From Pyxicephalus adspersus (lineage: Eukaryota; Chordata; Amphibia; Anura; Pyxicephalidae), in assembly GCF_032062135.1 (NCBI RefSeq), contig NC_092859.1:160860081-160924080 (forward strand): 64,000 nucleotides of DNA, in the 5' to 3' direction. The notes beneath the pieces are model-generated. The model did no database searches. It saw only the letters and a list, made by a program, of their open reading frames with translations, and was not told the DNA's origin. Below, piece by piece: positions 46,120 to 56,978 of this stretch (positions are counted from its first letter, which is position 1; the number at the start of each line of letters is the position of its first letter). A program made the translations under genes and the position numbers.

Positions 46120-47640
46120 ATTTAGGTTGTTTACTTACCAAGGTGAATTATCACCTTTCAAAAGGATAACTTACTTACTGAGCGATGCTCCCACTTGCGC
46201 CTCTATCAAATCTAAAATTTTGGAATATTTTAGCCTGAATAACCCTGATGATACTTCTATTGGGATACCCATAAGGCAACCCTTAGAGGTCATATATTCT
46301 TCCTGGCTACTAACCTTTAAAAATCAATCTACATGTTTCTAACCCTAATCAGAAGCATTAGGCCTTGCTCGAATTGAAAGGCCAACAAAAACGACAACCA
46401 GATTTAGATTATCAGCCACAAATTATTAAAGCCCTTAAAACGGAATAAATTTGTGCCTGACTTCCAGCAGAAAAATCTCTGCGATGGTTCAGACATAGGT
46501 TCTTCACGTGGGGTGATAAACCAGGAACTCTCCTAGTGAATAGACTTCATCCCACAAACAGAGTTTATGCCCTGCCAAAACCTAAATTGAGGGATGGCAG
46601 ACTGACCCAGAATTCGAAACTGGTTCTGGAAACCTTTAAATAAGTATTATATTAAACTATACACTGCCTCTCCACAGGTGTCCAGATTGGAATCCTTTTT
46701 TTTTCTAATATCCCTCTCTCACAATTAAACAAAGAAATTGCAAAATGTTTGGATAAAAAATTCAGAGCAGAAAATGTTTTAAAAGCAATTAAAGTTTGAA
46801 GGGTAATAGCGCCCCTGGCCCAGATGGCTTTTCAAATATGTACTATAAAGTGTTTGGACTGAAACTGGCTCCCCACTTGGTCTATTACTTTAACCATCTT
46901 AGAGTGGGTAATCTAGTTCCAGAAAATGACAACAAGGCCCTCATTAGTGTCATTCCCAAACCAGGTAAAGACCATTTGGAAGTCAGGAACTACAGACCAA
47001 TATCCCTAATTACCTGCAACCTCAAAATAAAGAGTAAAGTTTTGGCTGATAGACTTTTTGGGTCATTACACACACACAGACCAAGCTGGTTTTCTGCTTC
47101 AGCTGCAGAACAATTTCAAATTAAAGTGAGAACAAAAATCCATTCCATATTTCGGTAAACCTCTATGGCAACACTCTCAGGATAATTGGCCATCCCTTTT
47201 CAATAAAATTATCAAAGATTTACAAGATTGGTCAACTTCTCCACCTTAATGGTTTGGCATGATCACAGCGATGAAAATAAATATTCTTGCAAGTCTCCAA
47301 TACTTATTTTGAACTCTGCCTATTGAAATCCTTAGAAATATATTACGAAACCTACAAAATAAATACTTATATAAGTAGTAATAAATACCAAATAAACTAT
47401 GCCACCACCCTATTTACTCCCAAAGTATTAGGAGACCTTTGAATCCTAAATTTAATGTTATACCATAGAGCAGAACAAGTTCCTGCACTAGGTCAATGCA
47501 CCATACTGGAGCCCAGGCCCCAATGAACACCTACGGAAGCACTTTTTTGCCCATCCATATCGGTAGATGTATTGATGTGGATTCCACCCAACAAGAGACC
47601 TGCAATTATGTGTCATGCTTTATCTTATTTTAGTCTAGTT
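46120..47640 (+). mobile_element. L1/Tx1-like LINE relic (reverse transcriptase region and 3' domain)
   Basis: The best frame, 46796-47158, contains NSAPGPDGFSNMYYK, VIPKPGKDHLEVRNYRPISL and KSKVLADRL, the fingers/palm start of an L1-clade reverse transcriptase. Upstream pieces in other frames (RWFRHRFFTWGDKPG; ALPKPKLRDGRL) and downstream pieces (MKINILASLQYLF, NLQNKYLYK, DVLMW) are those expected further along ORF2. The catalytic FADD/YADD box is absent: the sequence jumps from early RT to the C-terminal domain, so there is an internal deletion. Several stops; dead copy. Confidence 0.82.
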
Positions 47641-49570
47641 TTTGTATGATGCGTGAATTTATATAAACTCAACTCTTTGTTGGAATGTTTTGTTTTTATG
47701 TGACTATTTCAATTTTCTCTTCAAATATGTTGTAAAAAACCCTTTGAAAAGAATACCCAATCATGCAAGGAACTTTAGAAAAAACAGGAGTTTTCTTTGC
47801 GAACATCAAAGCCTTTTCTCGTTTATTAAACCAAGTTTTTTATTCTTCGCAGAATAATTGTGTGAACTACCTAAACGTCTTTAGTAAATCAACCCCGAAG
47901 TGTGGAGGTGAAATAGTAACTCAAAACCTAGAAGCAAAAATCCTGGAGGTGGTAGTTATTGCACTTAGGAGGGCTCAACAAGCAAAGCATACCCAGGCAA
48001 CAGTTAACTGAAACAAAATACAGTGTGCATGCAAAAAGCACCAAGGCATAGGAGAGCTCCGTGTGTTATGTTTTAGGTTAGTTAGCAAGGGGTCCTTTTC
48101 CAGATATACATGCAGTAATATGCAAAGTGTTCAGCTTTTTCCTACATGTTTGTTACTATCCTCAGGTATCACTAATCCTTACTAATTGAGACCAGTACCA
48201 TCCAGCCAATTACAGAGAAATACCATAGCAAAATATCCTTCCAAACCATTGTACCGCATCTACGCCCTCCCTTCAAAAATCATGTGTACAATACAAAACA
48301 TGGTAAAATGTTTTCCTGTTTGTTGAACTCTGGCCTGTTCCTCAAACTGCTGGAGAATGGGGTAGGAGGAAAATTCTATAATGTCATATAGAGCTCATAT
48401 ACTAAGAACCCTTGCAGTATGATGATAAATGAGAAAAGAACATAATAATTTCTGTAGGTCAGTGGAATTTTTACAAGTCTGCAGCCTAATTCCAACACAC
48501 TTAACATTTACATCTATGAATTTGCTGTATTTCTTGGATTCTCCTTAGTATCACAGAAGTTCAGAAAGAAAAGTAATACCTATACCATTAGGAAAGACTG
48601 CCACTTAAAATCACTGGCTTCTCCAGGTTCTTCAGAGCGCCTCCAAGAATGCTGCCTGGGCTAAACTATGCAAACTCACTTTACTGCTTTCGGTACAGAG
48701 GACAGCCCTATCATGTCAGCGCCACTTAATAAAGAAGCTCTAACTTATACACCAAATTAACTTTTTTATGCCAAGGGCAATATGAACAGACCTCAGTAGT
48801 GTGTAGGAAGGGAGCACCTCTTTTATATAAATAGTTACACTTATAGTATAGGGGTTGTGAGATCTCCTAGCTCAGATTTGCACCCTGTACTGCAGACTCC
48901 TGGATTGGCTCTGAACCTGCTATGGGTAAATGTGTTCAGCCCCTGATTTACAGCAGACTCTTCCTTCACTGCTTCACAAGAACAAAATAATAAATAACAC
49001 AGGCGCTGAGAGAGGCAAATAAGGGTGCTCAAGTGTTGGTAGTAATAATGTAGAAGTACTTTATATTGAACAGCAAAGATACCTAAAGATAATCATGGAG
49101 AATGTCCAGAACAAGCATTACATTTTATTGATTAGTAACAATTGTAATAAACCATGGTAATACAGATCAGTTGTAATTCAAGCAGATGGGACTTTGAATA
49201 AATATAACTATCGACTGATAGAAAATGTTCCAAAAATGTCTTGTAAACATTAAAGTAGCGGCTGTGTATCTGTCACACATAAATCTGATGAACAGCAGTG
49301 ATTGTCACCCAGAAAACTGCTCCCACCCTTCACAGATTGAGGACAAAAAGGATCTATGGTATGTAAAACCCTAACAAGGAATTTGAAAGGGATCTTTTTT
49401 TTGTATCTAAGTTTGTCATTGGTCATGAACCTATCCAGTTTAGGCTTTATAGAGTCTAGGCCCAAATGGAAAGTTTCCAACATTGAGCAAAAATAATGCT
49501 GCTTAACGAATTACCCAGGCATCTCCCCTTTTATAGTTTGGGAGGATGGCAGCTATCAAAGTGAATATCC
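47641..49570. other. Intergenic, scattered repeat words only
   Basis: 48870-48995 shares GACTCCTGGATTGGCTCTGA / TTCAGCCCCTG.TTTACAGC with 58860-58950, so both are copies of one unnamed repeat. No gene is supported. Confidence 0.5.
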
Positions 49571-49576
49571 TTCTAA

Positions 49577-49766
49577 GATTCTCTAAGATGAACCTGGGTG
49601 ATCCAGCAAACCTGAAATGGATTTGGTCCAGGATTGAAAACATTTGCTAACAAATAGCAAATGACTTCCACTCCTGGAAATCCGTTTGAGGTTTGCTGGA
49701 TCACCCAATTTCACTGATGAAAGTGTATCCTCTCCAGCTTTGGAGAGCTTTAACAAATCAGTCCCA
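49577..49766. mobile_element. Palindromic MITE, copy 2
   Basis: GGGTGATCCAGCAAACCTG...AACAAATAGCAAATGAC...GTTTGCTGGATCACCC then AAGTGTATCCTCTCCAGC. Same family and orientation as 21177-21396. Confidence 0.82.
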
Positions 49767-49796
49767 TTAAGTCAGTCACCTAGGAAGCTGCACAAA

Positions 49797-49865
49797 CTGC
49801 ATATTAATATTATTATTTTTAATAAACAGGATTTATTTAGCGGCGACATATTACGCAGTTATGTT
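49797..49865 (-). repeat. Dispersed repeat tail, reverse orientation
   Basis: AATATTATTATTTTTAATAA then GATTTATTTAGCGGCGACATATTACGCAG. Confidence 0.6.
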
Positions 49866-50261
49866 GATTACAACATAACAGACACTAGTTCTGGTTATCT
49901 TGGAACAACTAAATAACTGACTGTCCTACAGAATTCCACAATGCCTCCCCAAGAAGACTAAACTGTCCCCATGGTCAACAAGACATTCCAAGGATCTGGA
50001 GAAAAACAATTTGTTCTCAAAACATTTTCCAGTCATTCATTCTAGCAGGCGAACCTGTATGTTATAAAGGCCCTTACATAGCATATAAATAATAATTATT
50101 TTCTTTATCACCAGTTACCATTAGATACCATTCTTCTGTGTTCCTAAAAACATTTTGTGTTGTAAAAGATATTTGTTTGGAGAAAGAGAGAGCCAGAGCT
50201 CTCACCGGTTACACCGGGTGAGCATGCCAGAGCAAAGCTGATAGCAACCTTAACTGCTCCA

Positions 50262-50975
50262 ACCTCTCTTAAAGCATACCTAAAGTCAGAATTTTCACTT
50301 TACATAAAAGGGTGGACAACCCTTTTATGTTAAGTAAAAATTCTGTGTGTTTGTTTTTTAAGTTCAACACCCTTTAAAATAAAAAAAAAAAAGGGTGCAG
50401 CATCGCCTTCTAATTCTCGATTGCCTAGGCCAGGGATGCCCATATGTTTTTGGCTTGCAATCTACTTTTAAAATTACAAAGTCAAAATGATCTACCAACA
50501 ATAAAAAGTTGCACCTAACACCTGTGCGTGGTAGAGTTTATTTTGAAAGGCAGGGCTCCCCGATCTACTTGAATTTCTTTTGCGATCTACTGGTAGATTG
50601 TCATCCACTAGTTGGGCACCCCTGGCCTAGGTGATTGAGAATGAATGGGAACACAAAGCCTCCCAGGGTACCTACGTCACGCATCCCGGAAGGCTCTTGG
50701 GAGATGCTCGGGCATGCACAGAAGAAGCCTTTTAGTGAAAAAAGAAAAAATTAGCCAATCTCACGCATGCGCAGTGAGATCGGCAAGTTTTTTTTACATC
50801 CTACGTCACCCGATCTCACGCCTGGGAAGGGTGACATAGGTAAAAGGAGCCGGAAGAAGAGGAGAAGATGGTGCCAGCTTGGGGATGGATGCCGGGACGG
50901 CGCAGGACTCGACGGAAGAGACCTCCAGATAGATCAGACTGCCCTGCGGGATTGAAAGTAAGTGGATTTTTTTAA
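50262..50975 (+). repeat. GC-rich repeat module, forward copy
   Basis: Starts TCTTAAAGCATACCTAAAGT, passes through a foldback (50288-50345), a GGGTGCAGCA tract, GCATGCGCAGTGAG, CTACGTCACCC and ends near GCGGGATTGAAAGTAAGTGG. CpG-rich relative to its surroundings. Interrupted by the hAT MITE at 50431-50624. Inverted relatives are at 52180-52500 and 53425-53900. Confidence 0.7.
50431..50624. mobile_element. hAT-type MITE with 8-bp target duplication (194 bp)
   Basis: Ends CAGGGATGCCCATATG and TTGGGCACCCCTG are inverted. Flanks GCCTAGGC (50423-50430) and GCCTAGGT (50625-50632) form an 8-bp target duplication with one change. Inserted inside the GC-rich module, so younger than it. Confidence 0.82.
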
Positions 50976-51223
50976 AATATAAAGCATTTTCTATGACAGC
51001 TGTACACTTTTGACAGTTGGCCACTAGGTGGCAGAACAAGTCATTGTTTTAATATGCACTGAAAACCAGAAAAATAGAAAGATTTTAACCCTTTCAGCAA
51101 ACTTTCAGTTGAATTGACGGGAATAGTTTATCAACATACCCCTTAGAGTCTCCTGTAGGGCGTCAGTCACATCAGAGAAAATTATAGCAATCAAAATAGT
51201 CTGTTTATTGGGAAAATTTAACT

Positions 51224-51715
51224 TGATTTATCAAACCTATCAAAGACTGGAGAAGATAGGCTATCATGGGAGAACCTGGGTAATCCAGCAAACCTGGAAT
51301 AGAAATATATCATATAGCTGAGCTAGTTTGGGAGTAAAGGTCCCTCAATCCCTAGGTGGAAGTTAGTTTCTAGTGTCTAGAGACATTTGGTTGTTGTTAA
51401 AATATCGGACACCAATTTAGAGAGGTCATTTGGTAATCTTAACAGATGAATCACTATATCCAAGGGAAAAGAGGCCTCCATTAGATTGTTAAAGCGTACC
51501 TAAACTCAGAATTTTTACTTTACATACAAGAGTGGACAACCCTTTTATTTAAAATAAAAAAGGGTGCAGCACCTGCTATATTTCTAAAAAATCACTTGTC
51601 ATTAGTTAGGCAATGTTGTAAATTTCCAGTCCATTCCAGGTTTCCCAGATTACCCAGGTTCTCCCATCATAATCAATCTTCTCCAGTCTTGGAGAACTTT
51701 ATTAAATCAGGCCCT
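51224..51715. mobile_element. Palindromic MITE, copy 3, split by a 270-bp insertion
   Basis: Left half 51224-51303 (TTTATCAAACC...AGACTGGAGAAG...GGGTAATCCAGCAAACCTGG) and right half 51592-51715 (CCAGGTTTCCCAGATTACCC...CTTCTCCAGTCTTGGAGAAC) belong together. The piece between is arm A of the 265-bp inverted repeat. Confidence 0.72.
51305..51572 (+). repeat. 265-bp inverted repeat, arm A
   Basis: From TATCATATAGCTGAGCTAGT to AAAAAAGGGTGCAGCAC. Reverse complement of 52410-52674 with only about two substitutions seen by eye. Confidence 0.9.
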
Positions 51716-52179
51716 ATGCATAAAAAATATTAAGCAAGAAATTGGTAGAGTAGAAGCAGTAGCCATGACATAATAATATAATGTACCTGACCAGGTACAC
51801 TTGGAGTAATAATATCACTTCAATAATATCACTTCAATAAACAGTTCATTGGATTGAAGGAAGGACAATAATAATAAAAAAAAGTACCATAGCAAGGGAT
51901 GCATAACGCATAGCATGGTTAAGAAATACAATACCATAGTGAAGTTGGGTGGCAGGGCAACCCTGAAGTAAAAATTCAAATAGTAACACCACTGAGAATC
52001 AGGTACCCTCTTCAACCCTTGAATAAAATAAAGAAGGATTTGAAACCCCAGCATCTGTAACATACCTGTTAGAGCTTTGCCCCTGACAGGTGGCATGAAT
52101 TGTAAATGTCTCCTGGTCTTCACCAGTGCACCCCGCAAAGAATGATGGGTTGGCAACTCTAGAGCCCACTGGACCGCTT

Positions 52180-52500
52180 TACTGCTGGGAGATCACCAGA
52201 TTGTTACCCCCAGGCTCTCAGGGGGGAGCAGGGAACATACGGATTTGGTGCAGGGACAGCCAATGAACAGATACCATGGACTGGACAAGTGACAGACAAT
52301 GCTCGGGCATGAGCTGCCAGGAGCCTCCCGTGATGCGTGACGTAGGTATCCCAGGAGGCTCTGCGCCCCATTCATTCTTGATCGCCTAGGTGATCGAGAA
52401 TTAAGGGAGCAGTGCTGCACCCTTTTTTATTTTAAATAAAAGGGTTGTCCACTCTTGTATGTAAAGTAAAAATTCTGAGTTTAGGTACGCTTTAACGATC
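52180..52500 (-). repeat. GC-rich repeat module, partial reverse copy
   Basis: CTCGGGCATG, GATGCGTGACGTAGGTATCC, CAGGAGGCTCTG, CATTCATTCTTGATCGCCTA, then the GGGTTGTCCACTCTTGTATG tail: the same order as the reverse complement of 50262-50975 minus its far end. Confidence 0.7.
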
Positions 52501-52674
52501 TAATGGAGGCCTCTTTTCCCTTGGATATAGTGATTCATCTGTTAAGATTACCAAATGACCTCTCTAAATTGGTGTCCGATATTTTAACAACAACCAAATG
52601 TCTCTAGAAACTAGAAACTAACTTCCACCTAGGGATTGAGGGACCTTTACTCCCAAACTAGCTCAGCTATATGA
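52410..52674 (-). repeat. 265-bp inverted repeat, arm B
   Basis: From GTGCTGCACCCTTTTTTATT to ACTAGCTCAGCTATATGATA; inverted partner of 51305-51572, with 838 bp between the arms. Its left side continues into a reverse copy of the GC-rich module, showing that B lies in the more complete context. Confidence 0.9.
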
Positions 52675-53424
52675 TAGAGTTAATAAGTTCACAGAAATAT
52701 GGGCTCCCTGGGGCACATATTTATTGTCTCCAACTAAAATGCTTCAATGTCTTGATGGTAACCCCTCGGGATGGTCCACCTCCTGAGCACCTGAGCAGTA
52801 TACCATACCAAGGCATAATTTCCCTGCATTGGTTTTTGGTCTTTTTTTCCTGAATGTTATCCCCCCTAACCGACTTCCCACTATCTTCTTTTTTTCTTTT
52901 ACGCCCCCCTGTCTCATATACTTTTTCTGAGCCACTAACCTGGATATGTCCTGTTCATAGCTAAGTATATTTTACTGTTTACACCCACATGTTAAACATA
53001 AATACTGACTTCTGTCTTGTTATTATTTATGTTATGCTGGCTCCTGCTTATATTTGTATTTTCTTTACCTCCTTTTCTTCCTGTTTGCTGTTTTACTGTG
53101 TCATACTTCATTAGAAAAATACAATTACAAAAAATAGGACTAGCAGCCATTTCCAGGGCAGGATCATGATCAGGAACAAATCTATTCATTGGTTGCAGGA
53201 CATATTTTCTAATCCCCCTCAGCTGGGGAGAGAAAGTCACCCTTTTTGGGGTTTCTTGCTTTATTATGGGCTGTTAACCTGCAGATTAGGGGTTTCAAGA
53301 GAACGGTTCCCACCACTATGCACTGGCAAAATGGAGTTCTGCTCTGAGATTTACCTATCATAGGTTTTGTTTGATAGGTCACTGAGTCAGCCTTAATAGG
53401 TATTAGTTGGAGATGCTATGGAGT

Positions 53425-53900
53425 GGGGCTTAAAGGGGAAGTAAACTCAAAAAAGGCCAAAACAAAAAAAAATCATCTTACCTTCAATCCCGCAGCGTAG
53501 TCGAACGGTCCGGAGGTGTCTTCCATGGTGTCCTGCTTTGTTCCGGTATCCATCTTTGGACCGGCGTTCCAGGTGCGGCCATCTTCTCCTCTTCTTCTGG
53601 CTTCTTCTTACTATATCACCCGACCCAGGCACAGGCTCAGGAGATGAAGTTGGGTAAAAAAACTTGCTGATCCCACTGCGTAAGCATGAGATTGGCTTTT
53701 TCCCCCCTTTTGACAAAAAAGCTCCTTCTGCGCATGCCCGAGGTGCTTGGGCATGCGCAGAAGGAGCACCCAAAAGCCTCCTGGGATGCGTAACCTAGGT
53801 ATCCCAGAAGGCTTTGGGCTCCCATTCATTAGGGGGCCGTGCTGAACCCTTTTTTTTTCAAAAGTGTGTTGCAAAAAAGACAGAATTTTTATTGAACATA
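53425..53900 (-). repeat. GC-rich repeat module, reverse copy with large hairpin
   Basis: AAACTCAAAAAAGG, CTTCAATCCCGCAGCGTAGT, CTCCTCTTCTTCTGGCTTCT, then the hairpin 53721-53767, GGGATGCGTAACCTAGGTAT, and a TTTTTTTTCAAAAG tail. The reverse of 50262-50975 over most of its length. Confidence 0.72.
53721..53767. repeat. Perfect 19-bp hairpin, 9-nt loop
   Basis: GCTCCTTCTGCGCATGCCC and GGGCATGCGCAGAAGGAGC are exact complements around GAGGTGCTT. Each arm holds a GCGCATGC/GCATGCGC NRF1-like core. Confidence 0.95.
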
Positions 53901-53924
53901 AAGGTTTTTCTTGCAGCAATCAAA

Positions 53925-54115
53925 ATATATTTTTCATCACATATAAGATAAACATGTGCACTTCCAGGTAAGTCGTAATTAACACAAATAAAGTTACACA
54001 CAGCAAAATGCTTCCACAATATGGGTCTTCGCCATTATCATAATTATGTAATATTGACCCGTAAACTAGACATAACAGTTTCTAAGTTAGTTTCAAGTTA
54101 AGCCCGACACGTTTC
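53925..54115 (+). repeat. About 190-bp inverted repeat, arm 1
   Basis: ATATTTTTCATCACATATAA then AACATGTGCACTTCCAGGTAAG, CACACAGCAAAATGC, TATTGACCCGTAAACTAGAC, ATAACAGTTT and GCCCGACACG. Matches the reverse complement of 55185-55358 with moderate divergence. A CCCGACACGTTTCGCC-TTCTTTAGGGG word pair follows arm 1. Confidence 0.82.
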
Positions 54116-54449
54116 GCCATCTGGCTTCTTTAGGGGATATGTATGTGCCGTTTAAGCAAAGCTGTTGTCAAAGATACATAAACATGTTTACATTTGTAAA
54201 TAACCCATTATACTTTAATATTAGGGTAAGCCTCTACAGCCATCTAAATCTATAAGTACAACTTCATATCATGTTAATACCTTTTCGAATACTTCAATCT
54301 GTGTATATCATCTATCCTTTTTAGCTGCTTGCTCTGCAGTCTTGCTTCTAGTCCACCACTAAAGTAAGCTTTCTCATTTCATTATATCTAAATTGATCAA
54401 CTCCACTATATTTATTTTGACAAAATTCATATTGAAATGTTCTTTCTTA

Positions 54450-54873
54450 AGGTGCGTACACACTTCCAATTTTTATCGTTCCAATCGAACGACGAACGAT
54501 CGATTGGGCAAAAAATCGTTCGTAAAAAAGTAACCAACGACGCCGACGAACGAGGAAAGTCGCTGGAAACGAACGACCGGACCGGCGGATCGGATTGGAA
54601 GACGATCGTTGAACATCGTTCGTGTGTACGGTCGTTCGTTGATCGTCCATGTTCAGAGCATGCGTGATGAACGAACGTCCGTTCACTTTCCTGTCGTGCA
54701 CATAGTTCCTCTATCGCTTAAACGATCGTATCTATTGTGTGTACAATATCTACGAACGATCGTGTCATTACCTCTATGTGCAGGATCGGTGCTATACGAT
54801 CGTTCGTTCATATCGTGCAGGATCGTTCGTCGTTCGTTTTCCGACGATAATAATTGGAAGTGTGTACGTAGCT
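54450..54873. mobile_element. Harbinger-type MITE rich in CGATCGTTCG words (424 bp)
   Basis: The left AGGTGCGTACACACTTCCAAT and right (reversed) AGCTACGTACACACTTCCAAT are inverted ends; TTA lies at both flanks (54447-54449 and 54874-54876), a 3-bp target duplication as in PIF/Harbinger elements. The interior is unusually CpG-rich with many ACGATCGTTCGTT/AACGAACGA words in both orientations. Open frames on both strands arise from these words; no transposase. Confidence 0.85.
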
Positions 54874-55184
54874 TTAGCCTATCTTTTAACCACAATACGT
54901 AACCCCCCCACCCCCAACACAACCCCTAACATTGATATTGTAGCAATTGTTTCAGAACCACAAGTGAAATCAATTGAATCCACACTGCTTCCCTTTCTAA
55001 CCACCATCGCAAAGAATCAGTAGGTTCATTATCTTTGATAATAATTACTCTTATGTTTCACGCTGACACGTTATATTATTTTACCTTTATTTTATTTTAT
55101 TTTATAACATCCAATACCACTACAGTTTTAATCAATTAAATATATATTATGATATATTTATTTATGATATATATATATATAGCG

Positions 55185-55358
55185 TCGGGCATAAACCGTG
55201 TCTAAACTGTTATGTCTAGTTTATGGGTCAATATTACCCCATGATGATAATGGTGAAGACCTATATTGTGGCATTTTGCTGTGTGTTAATGTATTTATGT
55301 TTATTACCACTTACCTGAAAGTGCACATGTTTATCTAATATGTCATGAAAAATATCAT
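55185..55358 (-). repeat. Inverted repeat, arm 2
   Basis: GCGTCGGGCATAAACC, AACTGTTATGTCTAGTTTAT, GGGTCAATATTACC, GCATTTTGCTGTGTG, TTACCTGAAAGTGCACATGT: inverted partner of 53925-54115. The Harbinger MITE at 54450-54873 lies in the loop. Confidence 0.82.
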
Positions 55359-55679
55359 TTCATTGCCTCAAGAAAATCCCTGCTTTTCTTCTATTCTTTT
55401 TTTTTCTCTAATACACAATTATTGAGGGGTGCGGCAGTAACAGAAAGTCTAATAGGAGAGAGGGGAAATCACTACCTCACCAGATACCCTTTTATGTAAA
55501 GAGAATATGACTTTAGGTACGCTTTAGGAGGTTGGAGCAGTTCAGGTTGCTATCAGCTTTGCCGTGTGTTATGGTGCCCTCTGGTGTTCAGGACTGTGTA
55601 TGGAAGCAAGGACTGACAGTATAGTTTGTGAATACAATGTCCACAGTCATATCAGGTTAACCCTAATTGATCTCATTTA

Positions 55680-56978
55680 CAGTTAGGTCCATAAATATTT
55701 GGACAGAGACAACTTTTTTCTAATTTTGGTTCTGTACATTACCACAACTACAAACAATAATTTTAAATGAAACAACTCAGATGCAGTTAATCTGCAGATT
55801 TTCAGCTTTAATTCAGTGGGTTCAACAAAAAGATTGCATAAAATGTGAGGAACTAAATCCTTTATTACACAATCACTTCATTTCAGGGTCACAAAAGTAA
55901 TTGGACAATTGACTCAAAGGCTATTTCATGGGCTGGTGTGAGCAATTCCTTCGTTATGTCATTATCAATTAGCAGATAAAAGGCCTGGAGATGATTTGAG
56001 GGGGGGGTGTGTGTATGTGGAAGATTTTGCTGTGAACAGACAACATGCAGAGCTCTCCATGCAGGTAAAACAAGCCGTCCTTACACTGCACAAACAGAAA
56101 AACCCATCTGAGAAATTGCTACAATATTAGGAGTGGTAAAATCTACAGTTTGGTACATCATGAGAAAGAAACAAAGCACTGGTGAAATCAGCAACGCCAA
56201 AAGACCTGGACGTCCAACAGCCAACCCAAGTGACAACACTCTCCAGGAAGTCGGCGTATCGATATCCAAGTCTACCATAAAGAGAAGACTGCATGAAAGT
56301 AATACAGAGGGGGCACTGCAAGGTGCAAGCCACTCATAAGCCTCAAGAATAGAAAGCCGAGATTGGACTTTGCTAAAAAAAACATCTAAAAAAGCCGGCA
56401 CAGTTCTGGGAAAACATTCTTTGGTCAGATGAAACCAAGATCAACCTTTACCAGAATGATGGCAAGAAACAAGTATGGAGAAGGCGTGGAACAGCTCATG
56501 ATACAAAGCAGAGCACATGATCTGTAAAACATGGCGGAGGCAGTGTGATGGCTTGGGTGTTCATGGCTGCCATGGCACTGGGACACTAGTGTTTATCCAT
56601 CATGTGACACAGAAGCAGCCGAATGAATTCTGAGGTGTTCAGAGACATACTGTCTGCTCACATCCAGCTAAATACAGTCACATTGATTGGGAGGCGTTTC
56701 ATAATACAGATGGACAATGAAGATGGACAAGTATTAGAAATGAACATTTTATTTTCAGCTTTTTAATTTGTCCAATTACTTTTGAGCCCCTGAAATGAAG
56801 TGATTGTGTAATAAAGGATTTAGTTCCTCCATTTTCTGCAATCTTTTTGTTGAACCCACTGAATGAAAGTCTGCAGTTCAACTGCATCTGAGTTGTTTCA
56901 TTTAAAATTATCAAACCTATCCATGCTATCTAAATTTTTAAAAAAAATGTCTCTGTCCAAATATTTATGGACCTAACT
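55680..56978 (+). mobile_element. Tc1-like element with both terminal repeats, internally deleted (1.3 kb)
   Basis: The left end CAGTTAGGTCCATAAATATT and right end AATATTTATGGACCTAACTA are inverted, with TA at both sides. The long ends (over 200 bp) are themselves inverted. Between them, broken + strand frames give transposase pieces: YNIRSGKIYSLVHHEKE, KRRLHESNTEGA-like, KINLYQNDGKKQVWRR-like and CDGLGVHGCHGTGTLVF. Around 56720 the sequence jumps to the right terminal repeat, dropping the last catalytic region. Non-autonomous and dead. Confidence 0.88.

Larger units (their letters stand above)
50231..55567. repeat. 5.3-kb block bounded by about 80-bp inverted arms
   Basis: 50231-50312 (AGCAAAGCTGATAGCAACCT...AACTGCTCCAACCTC...CATACCTAAAGTCAGA) and 55486-55567 are inverted copies with few differences. 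Between them lie two more inverted pairs (51305/52410 and 53925/55185) and several copies of one GC-rich family. This can be read as nested insertions of one repeat family in both orientations, or as a composite element. Confidence 0.65.

Noticed and set aside
54447..54922. Overlapping Arg/Ser-rich open frames on both strands near 54.4-54.9 kb
   Set aside because: They are generated by the CGATCGTTCG words of the Harbinger MITE.
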